Below the pieces are notes generated by a model that did no database searches, was not told where the DNA came from, and was given only the letters and a program-made list of their open reading frames with translations. Below are positions 44,238 through 50,625 of a DNA stretch of 64,000 nucleotides, one piece after another. Position numbers and translations under genes: made by a program. Source of the stretch: Bacteroidales bacterium (GTDB lineage Bacteria; Bacteroidota; Bacteroidia; Bacteroidales; WCHB1-69); NCBI GenBank assembly GCA_017395245.1, contig JAFPVR010000109.1, positions 1-64,000 of the forward strand, given 5' to 3'. The first letter of the stretch is position 1. Every line of letters begins with the position of its first letter.

Positions 44238-45728
44238 ATGATTGAAAATCCCGACGACATTTCCACCTCCGGGTTCGTCCCATCCTCCGAATACGCCGTT
44301 TCAGGTCGGTTTTCGGGGCACAGCGAACTTCCTTCGCGAGGCTATTGCCGGCTGTTCAAAGCGCAGCGAAACGGTCAATGGTTCGTGCTGAAAGCGTTGA
44401 AGCCGGAGTGCCAACAAGACCTTGTCTATCAGGGAATGCTCGAAAAAGAGTACGACCTGATGATGCAGCTCAACCACCCGAACATCGTGCGCATATACAG
44501 CAAAGAGGAGGAACCGGTGGCGGGCGTATGCATGGTGATGGAGTATGTGGATGGCCGCACGTTGGGTGACTTTCTAGAGGAAAACCCTCCACAGAATGTC
44601 AGAGAATCGGTGACGCGTCAGATTCTGGAGGCCATCGGTTACTGTCACGGCAAGCAAATCATCCATCGCGACCTCAAACCCTCCAACATTTTGGTCACGT
44701 TTAACGGCAACAGTGTCAAGCTGATTGACTTCGGATTGTCGGACAGCGACCGTTACGCCGTATTGAAGGAGCCCGCCTACACCAAGGCTTACGCCGCGCC
44801 GGAGCAGCTGTCGGGAGCGGAAGTCGATAACCGCACCGACCTCTACGCTTTCGGACTGATTCTGAAGCAGTTGTTCCCGAATCGCTACGGGCGCGTGGTC
44901 CGCAAATGTCTGCAACCGAAGAAAGAGAACCGGTATTCGTCGGCGGAGGAGGTGATGAGGGCGATGGAAAGTTGCGCAAAAAGGAGAAAGGTGATGCCGT
45001 GGAGGATTGTTATAACGGTCGCTGCTGTCGTGTTGTCCGTTTTATTGTTTTTTCTTTATATGAACCGCGAAACTACTGTCCCTTTGCAACCATCGACGGA
45101 ATTGCCATCTTCAGTCCGAGACACCGTTTTTCTTGCGTCACCGTCCCAGACGCATAGTCAAAAAGATACACCATTGCCTGCACACGAAGAAGAAAGTGAC
45201 CAATCGTATGTTATTGAGAAACCGTTGACGACCGTATCAAGCTCTGTGGACCCGCAGGCTGTGGTGGCGCGGCAACAACGCAACGACTCCATTCTGAACA
45301 CTATAAAACAGGGAGAAAATCATGAACAAGAAGCGCTCGAAAATGCGATTTATAACTTCAAATTCACCATTGACAGTATGTTCAAGCCGGTGGATTTGTA
45401 TGTAAAAAGCGATGAGGTAAAAACCTCTAACATTCTGCGTGATCTGATTTACATTGCCGAATACAGGTCTAAGATTCGCGAATGCCAGATTCGAAGTCAG
45501 TTGCCGAAATCCAAGCGGAATAGTTTCTTCAACTACGCCAACGACCAAATCGAGGCGAAGAAAAGATCATACACACAAAAATATCCTGCCATAATCAAAT
45601 ATCCCAATGAGCAGCAGGTTAGGGAACCTGAAAAATACCAGCTGATCTGGGAGCAGAGCCAAAAATATCAGCAAGAGGGACAAAAGTTATATCTGGAGTG
45701 GAAAAGGCTGATGAGCTCAATTCATTAA
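44238..45728 (+). CDS. Membrane-anchored Ser/Thr protein kinase
   Basis: A 496-residue Hanks-type kinase. The kinase domain (about 22-250) shows the ATP-anchoring Lys in GQWFVLKALKPE, catalytic loop YCHGKQIIHRDLKPSNILV (about 137-155), DFG (LIDFGLSD) and APE (YAAPEQLSG). A single membrane helix follows (about 256-276, RIVITVAAVVLSVLLFFLYM), then an extracytoplasmic Ser/Thr-rich linker and a helical C-terminal region (QSQKYQQEGQKLYLEWKRLM). Glycine-loop residues are reduced (SGHSELPSRG). No substrate is obvious; the helical exterior could be a sensor. Monocistronic. Confidence 0.88.
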   Translation: MIENPDDISTSGFVPSSEYAVSGRFSGHSELPSRGYCRLFKAQRNGQWFVLKALKPECQQDLVYQGMLEKEYDLMMQLNHPNIVRIYSKEEEPVAGVCMVMEYVDGRTLGDFLEENPPQNVRESVTRQILEAIGYCHGKQIIHRDLKPSNILVTFNGNSVKLIDFGLSDSDRYAVLKEPAYTKAYAAPEQLSGAEVDNRTDLYAFGLILKQLFPNRYGRVVRKCLQPKKENRYSSAEEVMRAMESCAKRRKVMPWRIVITVAAVVLSVLLFFLYMNRETTVPLQPSTELPSSVRDTVFLASPSQTHSQKDTPLPAHEEESDQSYVIEKPLTTVSSSVDPQAVVARQQRNDSILNTIKQGENHEQEALENAIYNFKFTIDSMFKPVDLYVKSDEVKTSNILRDLIYIAEYRSKIRECQIRSQLPKSKRNSFFNYANDQIEAKKRSYTQKYPAIIKYPNEQQVREPEKYQLIWEQSQKYQQEGQKLYLEWKRLMSSIH

Positions 45729-45980
45729 ATTATTCGAAGATATGTAGTTCATAATAACCATCCACAAAAGCATCTTACCGTCTATATCAACAACAACCTC
45801 AAGAGTTTTGGAATGGCGTATAGTTTTGACATTCTGCGCCAATCTGCGAAATCTGCGGGAGAAAAAAAAATCGTTTCTTTGTCGCACATATCAAATATTT
45901 TTCCTAACTTCGCCGCTGTTATTCCGAAATGGAGTCGCAGAACGGAATTATTAACTTAAATCATTGTGATATAAAGAATT
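45729..45980. other. Intergenic stretch, no gene seen
   Basis: AT-rich sequence without a convincing reading frame, hairpin or promoter octamer. It ends at the first plus-strand AGAACC operator. Confidence 0.5.
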
Positions 45981-45997
45981 AGAACCAAAAAAGAACC
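45981..45997 (+). promoter_or_regulatory. Operator candidate AGAACC-N5-AGAACC, copy 2
   Basis: Reads AGAACC-AAAAA-AGAACC. The inner hexamer ends 34 bases before TATCTTTG at 46032, ten bases (one helical turn) farther than in the other two copies. Confidence 0.55.
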
Positions 45998-46031
45998 AAT
46001 TTAGAAATATGTAGCAAAAGCGTTTTCGCTT

Positions 46032-46039
46032 TATCTTTG
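46032..46039 (+). promoter_or_regulatory. TAnnTTTG promoter element for structured RNA
   Basis: TATCTTTG matches the Bacteroidetes -7 consensus. The sequence right after it forms the 5' arm of a long hairpin. Confidence 0.6.
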
Positions 46040-46041
46040 CA

Positions 46042-46183
46042 GTTCGAAACCTGGAAAATTTCAAATGCAATGCCAAGAGGAAGCCGAAGATGCTTGCGGT
46101 TTATAGCCGTGAGCTTTCTTTGTTTGGCATTGCAGGTTTTTCCAGGACCTCGAACTCGAAACAATGAAGTTCGCGGTTTTTTT
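46042..46183 (+). ncRNA. Candidate structured small RNA (6S-like rod)
   Basis: The region folds by eye into a rod. GTTCGA (46042-46047) pairs with TCGAAC (46150-46155). CCTGGAAAA (46050-46058) pairs with TTTTCCAGG (46138-46146). GCAATGCCAA (46067-46076) pairs perfectly with TTGGCATTGC (46124-46133), and GGAAGC with GCTTTC closes the inner part, ending in CGG ... CCG near the tip. A promoter precedes it and a terminator-like hairpin with seven T residues ends it (46151-46183). No frame inside is convincing: the 82-codon frame here is broken up by the pairing arms. The shape and size recall 6S RNA or the 6S-Flavo RNA of Bacteroidetes, but an unrelated RNA or a cis-acting leader is equally possible. 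Confidence 0.5.
46151..46183 (+). terminator. Intrinsic terminator of the structured RNA
   Basis: CGAACT (46151-46156) pairs with AGTTCG (46168-46173) around an 11-base loop, followed by CGG and seven T residues (46177-46183). CGAAC is also the partner of the RNA's first six bases, so the terminator stem and the outermost rod stem exclude each other. Confidence 0.55.
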
Positions 46184-46219
46184 ATGCCCTTTCCGGAATC
46201 CTCTGAGAGGGCGAGAAAA

Positions 46220-46236
46220 AGAACCAAAAAAGAACC
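46220..46236 (+). promoter_or_regulatory. Operator candidate AGAACC-N5-AGAACC, copy 3
   Basis: Reads AGAACC-AAAAA-AGAACC, identical to copy 2 over all 17 bases. The inner hexamer ends 24 bases before TACTTTTG at 46260, the same spacing as at copy 1. Confidence 0.55.
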
Positions 46237-46259
46237 TAAAGAGCTGAGGGATAATGTGG

Positions 46260-46267
46260 TACTTTTG
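46260..46267 (+). promoter_or_regulatory. TAnnTTTG promoter element for RiPP-like operon
   Basis: TACTTTTG matches the Bacteroidetes -7 consensus, 56 bases before the first gene of the cluster (46323). No later promoter octamer was seen before the maturase, so one transcript may cover the whole set. Confidence 0.6.
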
Positions 46268-46322
46268 CGGTGTGGAAAAAAGTGAAAGAGATTAAGAGTA
46301 AAAAACATAGTCCATTAATAAA

Positions 46323-46610
46323 ATGAAAAAGATGATACGGTTAGATTTAGACAGGCGTTCTCCTGTGATGGAAATTATAAACATGAGTGAGAATGATGTC
46401 TCGCGCCTTATTTTAGCATTAAAGTTTTGTAATGAAATGTGTAAAGACACGAACCTTGACATCTATACAGAACAGGAAAAAGAAGCAATTCTAAAAAAAA
46501 TGTTGGAGTTGCAAACACTTCTCGAAGATGAATACGGCAAGTGTTCTTCAAAAACAGCGGTTGGTATAGAAGAAGAAATTATAACCAAAGTTGCTTTATA
46601 CTGGAAATAA
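46323..46610 (+). CDS. Small unknown protein heading the RiPP-like cluster
   Basis: A 95-residue protein, no family recognised. It is predicted to be mostly helical (SENDVSRLILALKFCNEMCK; EQEKEAILKKMLELQTLLED), without a signal peptide or membrane helix. It has a start context AATAAAATGAAAAAG and follows the shared operator/promoter. It ends 64 bases before the first precursor. It could be a regulator, a precursor-binding factor, an immunity protein or an unrelated gene; the sequence does not decide. Confidence 0.6.
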   Translation: MKKMIRLDLDRRSPVMEIINMSENDVSRLILALKFCNEMCKDTNLDIYTEQEKEAILKKMLELQTLLEDEYGKCSSKTAVGIEEEIITKVALYWK

Positions 46611-46674
46611 TAAAAAAACGAGAAAGCCGATTCGCGTGAAAGGAGGTAGGCAATAATTTTAAGATTCAAGTACT

Positions 46675-46797
46675 ATGAAAAAGTATCAAAAAGTACAGCG
46701 TCTGGCCTCAAGTGGCACTGCGAATTTCGCCAACTGTCATGGAGATGAACAGACTCAAAGTTATTGTGGTTCAAAATTAAACTACAAAGCTTTCTAA
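46675..46797 (+). CDS. RiPP-like precursor peptide 1
   Basis: A 40-residue peptide, too short for standard ORF listings. It begins MKKYQKVQRLASSGTANFAN, continues with Cys21-His-Gly-Asp, a variable stretch, Cys31-Gly, and ends NYKAF. An AAAGGAGG ribosome-binding site is 27 bases ahead and a conserved leader (GTAGGC ... ATTTTAAG ... TACTATG) precedes it. Two more copies follow in tandem, then an RRE-radical SAM gene. The constant N-terminal half would be the recognition leader and the variable, two-Cys C-terminal half the modified core; this is an inference from the layout. Confidence 0.75.
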   Translation: MKKYQKVQRLASSGTANFANCHGDEQTQSYCGSKLNYKAF

Positions 46798-46858
46798 CAA
46801 AAAGGAAGAAGCCGAAAATCCTTGAAGAGTAGGCACAAATTTAAAACCTTAAAGTACT

Positions 46859-46981
46859 ATGAAAAAGTATCAAAAAGTTCAACGTTTGGCCTCAAGTGGC
46901 ACTGCAAGTTTTGCGAACTGCCATGGGGATGAATCTGCTCCAAGCAAATGCGGCTCTATTTTTGAGTACAGAGCACGATAA
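46859..46981 (+). CDS. RiPP-like precursor peptide 2
   Basis: A 40-residue peptide with the same first 16 residues (MKKYQKVQRLASSGTA), then SFANC-HGD, a variable core and Cys31-Gly, ending EYRAR. Its leader reads GAAGCCGAAAATCCTTGAAGAGTAGGC, nearly the same as the one before copy 3 and before the fourth, IS-disrupted ORF. Compared with copy 1 the constant half is nearly identical in DNA, while the core differs in 9 or more residues between the two Cys. Confidence 0.75.
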   Translation: MKKYQKVQRLASSGTASFANCHGDESAPSKCGSIFEYRAR

Positions 46982-47044
46982 TTCAGGAATAGGAAGAAGC
47001 CGAAAATCCTTAAAGAGTAGGCGTAATTTTAAATTTCAAATACT

Positions 47045-47164
47045 ATGAAAAAGTATCAAAAAGTTCAACGTTTGGCCTCAAGCGGTACCGCAAATTTTGC
47101 CGCATGCAATGGGGATTATCCTCGAAATTACTGTGGTCCTGTGGCAAACTACAAGGCTCGATAG
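47045..47164 (+). CDS. RiPP-like precursor peptide 3
   Basis: A 39-residue peptide with the same 16-residue N-terminus, then NFAAC-NGD, a one-residue shorter core, Cys30-Gly and an NYKAR end. Both Cys, the following Gly, the Gly-Asp pair after the first Cys and the (N/E)Y(K/R)A ending are kept in all three copies, so these are likely the functional points. A strong hairpin at 47175-47207 separates it from the maturase. Confidence 0.75.
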   Translation: MKKYQKVQRLASSGTANFAACNGDYPRNYCGPVANYKAR

Positions 47165-47174
47165 TATTTTTCAA

Positions 47175-47207
47175 AAAGACTGGTGATAAAAAACATCACC
47201 AGTCTTT
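47175..47207 (+). terminator. Attenuator/terminator between precursors and maturase
   Basis: AAAGACTGGTGAT (47175-47187) and ATCACCAGTCTTT (47195-47207) form a perfect 13-bp stem with a 7-base loop, followed by an AT-rich tail with few consecutive T residues. It would end or weaken part of the transcripts after the precursors and so favour peptide over enzyme. Confidence 0.7.
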
Positions 47208-47237
47208 ATTAAAACAAACATCTTAACTGAATTAAAC

Positions 47238-48689
47238 ATGTTAGTTTGTCAATCCAAAAACACGTTCATCAGGAACCATGGTGATTATGTATACATAATC
47301 AACCAGTTTACGAATTCCGATCTTGTACTAAATGAGGCGGGGGCGGATTTCCTCAAAGAAATCAGTAGAGTTCCCCAAGACACAGAAAAAATTATAGATC
47401 GACTTCTAAATCTTTATGGCAGTTCTGTTGACAAGGCAGAATTGCAAGAAGACTTCGAATGTTTCTGTTCGGAATTATCAGAGCAACATTATTTAGTACT
47501 TGGTGAGAATGAAGATGAAATAAAAAAGAAAGATTTAGACTTCAACTATGAACTTTTGAATCTCCAGCAGCCATCAAATGTATTAAGTATTGGAAATGAG
47601 CAAAAAGAAAGAAACACCTCTGATTTTTGGATTTCACGCGCCAACGCAGGAGATTATCAACTAAACGACATTCAATTTGAGTTAACGAGTTCTTGCAATG
47701 AGCGATGCATTCACTGTTACATTCCCAATGCAAGAAAAAATGTTGGCCAAGATATGGATTATAAAGATTTCTGTTCTGTGATTGACCAATTTGTTGATAT
47801 GGGCGGGATTCATGTCGGGCTTAGTGGAGGTGAATGCCTGACTCATAAAAACATTCTTAAAATCATTGAATATTGTCGGAAAAAAGACCTTATAATTACC
47901 ATTCTCAGTAATCTTATCGTCTTACAGGATGAACACATCCCTTTCCTGAAACAAGCAAACATTGCACACATACAGACTTCTCTCTATAGTATGGACGAAG
48001 CCATACACGATAAGATCACAACGATAAAAGGCTCTTGGAGAAAAACCAAAAGTGCAATTGAGAAATTAGTGGCGGCAAATATTCCTGTTCAAATATCCTG
48101 CCCATTGATGAATGCAAACAAAGACAGTTTTGTAGATGTTCTCAAATATGCCGAATCTCTTCATACTATAGCAACAACTGACTATATGATTATGGCAGAG
48201 GCTAATTTTGGTAAAGATAATCTTGCCCACAGGCTATCAATTTGTGATGTTGAACACGCAATGCGTTCTGTTATGGAATACAATCTTAAAAAAGGAAAAA
48301 ACGTCACGTACTCCCCATCGTCAAATATCACAAGCATTAGTGAAAGTATAGAAAAACAACCCGTATGTGGAGCCGCAATAAGTAGTATTTGTGTTTTATC
48401 TTCAGGCGATGTCTGTGCATGCCCAGGATGGAACGACTTGGCTTGCGGCAATATTCACAAACAACCATTGAAAGACATTTGGGAAAACTCGGAGCAGTTA
48501 AAGAGAATCCGAAAAATCACTAAAGGAGACTTCCCTCTTTGTCTGGAATGTGAGGCGGATGACTATTGCACTTTCTGTCTTGAGCGAAACTATAATGAAA
48601 GCGGTGGCGATATGTTCAAGATAAACAAGCATTTCTGCAATGTGGCATTCGCCAATAAGAAAGTGGTGAAAGAATATTTAACAAAATAA
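47238..48689 (+). CDS. RRE-radical SAM-SPASM peptide maturase
   Basis: A 483-residue enzyme. Residues about 1-90 form a PqqD-like recognition element (FIRNHGDYVYIINQFTNSDL, then acidic helices) that would bind a precursor leader. The radical SAM core begins with QFELTSSCNERCIHCYIPNA, the CxxxCxxC cluster ligands being Cys153, Cys157 and Cys160, then VDMGGIHVGLSGGECLTHKN. The C-terminal third is Cys-rich (from Cys377: CGAAISSICVLSSGDVCACP, then PLCLECEADDYCTFC and a final Cys), matching a SPASM/auxiliary iron-sulphur domain. Such enzymes make thioether or C-C cross-links in ribosomal peptides. It lies right after three Cys-containing precursors. No peptidase or exporter is next to it. Its exact subfamily and reaction are not known to me. 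Confidence 0.88.
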   Translation: MLVCQSKNTFIRNHGDYVYIINQFTNSDLVLNEAGADFLKEISRVPQDTEKIIDRLLNLYGSSVDKAELQEDFECFCSELSEQHYLVLGENEDEIKKKDLDFNYELLNLQQPSNVLSIGNEQKERNTSDFWISRANAGDYQLNDIQFELTSSCNERCIHCYIPNARKNVGQDMDYKDFCSVIDQFVDMGGIHVGLSGGECLTHKNILKIIEYCRKKDLIITILSNLIVLQDEHIPFLKQANIAHIQTSLYSMDEAIHDKITTIKGSWRKTKSAIEKLVAANIPVQISCPLMNANKDSFVDVLKYAESLHTIATTDYMIMAEANFGKDNLAHRLSICDVEHAMRSVMEYNLKKGKNVTYSPSSNITSISESIEKQPVCGAAISSICVLSSGDVCACPGWNDLACGNIHKQPLKDIWENSEQLKRIRKITKGDFPLCLECEADDYCTFCLERNYNESGGDMFKINKHFCNVAFANKKVVKEYLTK

Positions 48690-48978
48690 CAACTGGATTT
48701 TATTATGGTTATAACGGAAATTAGCGAATACCATAACAGTGTTCTTAGAACTATCTATTGAGCAATAAGGAGGAAGCCGAAAATCCTGCAAAAGAATAGG
48801 CGAAAATTTTAAAACATTAAAAATATGCATATAATTTAGTGTCCCCCTTTCTTTGGACAGTTTTTCTTCGTTCTTAATATAACTACTTTTCAGGGAAGAG
48901 GCCGCCGGGGCAGCCCCTTCGGGTTGAAAAGTCGATTTGTTATTTTCCGTTCGGCAAAAATACATTTTTTCTCATTGC

Positions 48979-49983
48979 TCACGACACTTTCGTGTAAACC
49001 TCGTCAGGAGTCCGGTAATCAAGACTTTGGTGCAACCTTTTAGTGTTGTAGATGCGGATGTAGTTGTCGATTCCGTGCCACAACTCCACTCCGTCCTCGT
49101 AAGCGTTCAGATAGATGTCATCGTATTTTATGCTGCGCCAGAACCGCTCGATGTAGATGTCGTCAGTCGCCCGTCCGCGTCCGTCCATGCTGATCTTAAG
49201 TTTCGGATTATCAAAATCTTCGCCGACCAATGTCGTGATGAACACCTCGCTGGTGAACTGGCTTCCTTGATCGGTGTTGAAGATTTCCGGTCTGCCGTAG
49301 CGCAGGAAAGCATCCATGGCGATTTCCGCGCACCACTCCGCCTCCATCGTGTTGCTCAGTCCCCAGCCCATGATGCGACGGCTGAACACGTCAATGATGG
49401 CCGCGAGGTACATAAAACCGTGACGCATAGGGATGTAGGTGATGTCCATCTCCCATACCTGGTTCGGACGGACGATGTCGAGTCCGCGCAGCAGATACGG
49501 GTACTTCTTGTGTTCAGGTGCCGCAACGGTTGTCTTGGGCTTCGGGCACATGGCTTCGATGCCCATCAGTTTCATCAGACGTTGCACACGCTTCTCGCCG
49601 ACCCCGTAACCGCGACGTTGAAGTTCGGCCATTATCCGCCGCACCCCGTAATACGGGTAATCTAAATGAATCTCGTCCATTATCCTCATAATCATAAGGT
49701 TAAACTCGCTCTCGCCCACCGGCTTGTAGTAGAAACTCGACCGTGACAAGCCCAGCAGTATGCATTGCTGCAACACGCTGAGCCCCGTGTGATCCGGCTC
49801 CACCATCCGCTTGCGCTCACCGACGGAGGTGTGCTCGGTCACAACTTTTTTTTTAGGAAGTCCACCATCATGTCCAGCTGGCCTATCCTGGCGTGCAGCT
49901 CGTGGATCTCCTTCTCCTTCGACAGGTCGGGTGACTCCTTGGTGAACACCAGCGCAGCCTTCGCCAAAAACTCCTTCTTCCAC
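48979..49983 (-). CDS. IS3-family transposase OrfB (DDE integrase core)
   Basis: A 334-codon frame; the real product is the fused OrfAB made by a -1 frameshift, so the first about 45 codons are probably not used as such. The rve integrase domain has the DDE triad: Asp in QVWEMDITYIPM, Asp in IFNTDQGSQFTSE and Glu in IYIERFWRSIKYDD. HTH_21-type segment DYPYYGVRRIMAELQRRGYG precedes it. The slippery run of nine A (minus strand; T at 49846-49854) just before the orfA stop codon is the expected frameshift site of this IS family. Confidence 0.9.
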   Translation of the reverse strand: MEEGVFGEGCAGVHQGVTRPVEGEGDPRAARQDRPAGHDGGLPKKKVVTEHTSVGERKRMVEPDHTGLSVLQQCILLGLSRSSFYYKPVGESEFNLMIMRIMDEIHLDYPYYGVRRIMAELQRRGYGVGEKRVQRLMKLMGIEAMCPKPKTTVAAPEHKKYPYLLRGLDIVRPNQVWEMDITYIPMRHGFMYLAAIIDVFSRRIMGWGLSNTMEAEWCAEIAMDAFLRYGRPEIFNTDQGSQFTSEVFITTLVGEDFDNPKLKISMDGRGRATDDIYIERFWRSIKYDDIYLNAYEDGVELWHGIDNYIRIYNTKRLHQSLDYRTPDEVYTKVS

Positions 49984-50108
49984 TCGCTTATCTGCTTGGG
50001 TGTCAGTTCATACTCTTTTGACAACTCGTTCAAGGTCTTCTGACCCTTGATGGCTTCTAACGCCACTTTCGCCTTAAATTCAGGCGAGAATTTTCTTTTT
50101 CCTTTCAT
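49839..50108 (-). CDS. IS3-family transposase OrfA (HTH)
   Basis: An 89-residue helix-turn-helix protein (FSPEFKAKVALEAIKGQKTL and LSKEYELTPKQISEWKKEFL) followed by a leucine-zipper-like C-terminus ending DFLKKKL. It is the first part of the transposase; translation slips by -1 on the A9 run right before its stop codon and continues into OrfB. Confidence 0.9.
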   Translation of the reverse strand: MKGKRKFSPEFKAKVALEAIKGQKTLNELSKEYELTPKQISEWKKEFLAKAALVFTKESPDLSKEKEIHELHARIGQLDMMVDFLKKKL

Positions 50109-50321
50109 ACAGCAAAATTATACTTTTTTTGGTTTAACTTGCTGTCCGAAATTTGGGGGGCATTATATGCGCTTGGAATGATGGAAAATCAAACTACAAA
50201 GAAACGTTTTATGAGTATGAGTTGTCTGATTGCAAAAGCGCTTATGATGCAATTCCAGAAGTTTTGAACAAGTATTGATTTGACAGATCACAATGGCGCC
50301 TAATTATTCAATCTTTTTCCT

Positions 50322-50612
50322 ATGAGCCTTTTATCCGACCTCCTATTTCTACGATTTATGAAACGCCGGGCCAAACGCAAAGGGTGCGGTATCGGCGACA
50401 TGGTGATGCTGAAGACCGGCGGACCTGTCATGATGGTGGTGGACGTTGACCTTGAGGAAGCCGAATGCGAATGGTTCTCCGAAAAGGATCAAAAGAAGCA
50501 CCGTAAGTACTTCATGTTTGAAATGCTTGTGAATGTAAACAATCTTGTACCACAATCCAGCATTTTCAAGCAAGAGTATTCTGCAAAGACAAACAAATTG
50601 AAGAAAAACTAA
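50322..50612 (+). CDS. DUF2158-like small protein
   Basis: A 96-residue protein. The middle GIGDMVMLKTGGPVMMVVDV followed by CEWF matches the DUF2158 (YodC-like) pattern 'GD.V.LKSGGP.MTV ... C.WF'. Function unknown. It is preceded by a small gap after the IS-interrupted ORF and followed after 13 bases by the next small gene. Confidence 0.65.
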   Translation: MSLLSDLLFLRFMKRRAKRKGCGIGDMVMLKTGGPVMMVVDVDLEEAECEWFSEKDQKKHRKYFMFEMLVNVNNLVPQSSIFKQEYSAKTNKLKKN

Positions 50613-50625
50613 CAAAACAAACCTT

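Larger units (their letters stand above)
48838..50162 (-). mobile_element. IS3-family insertion sequence (IS150-like)
   Basis: A 1.3-kb element with two overlapping minus-strand frames. Terminal inverted repeats are TGTCCCCC ... TTGGACAG on the left (48841-48861) and, on the right end read inward, TGCCCCCC ... TCGGACAG (50142-50162). The ends may be 48841/50162 (TG...CA) or 48838/50161, the latter giving a 3-base ATT duplication. A minus-strand TAATTTTG promoter-like octamer is at 50113-50120. The element looks intact and could be active. Confidence 0.85.
48826..50278 (+). pseudogene. Fourth small ORF of RiPP-like cluster, split by IS3 element
   Basis: Upstream of 48826 lies the same leader as before the precursors (GGAAGCCGAAAATCCT, AATAGGCG, ATTTTAAAA). 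The frame starts ATG CAT ATA ATT at 48826 and then meets the insertion element. Right of the element, from 50162, a frame continues to a stop at 50276-50278 (ICAWNDGKSNYKETFYEYEL, then about 18 more residues ending VLNKY). Removing 48838-50161 plus one copy of a 3-base ATT joins both parts in frame into a 41-codon ORF. It has two Cys but not the MKKYQKVQ leader. Whether it was a precursor, an immunity peptide or other is unknown. Confidence 0.5.

Noticed and set aside
46037-46285. An 82-codon frame across the structured RNA
   Set aside because: It reads through both arms of the long hairpin, through the terminator and through the next operator, and has an unconvincing composition.
48955-48962. 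A minus-strand TATTTTTG octamer near the left end of the IS element
   Set aside because: No minus-strand gene follows it on that side; most likely a chance match or an outward-pointing end of the IS.
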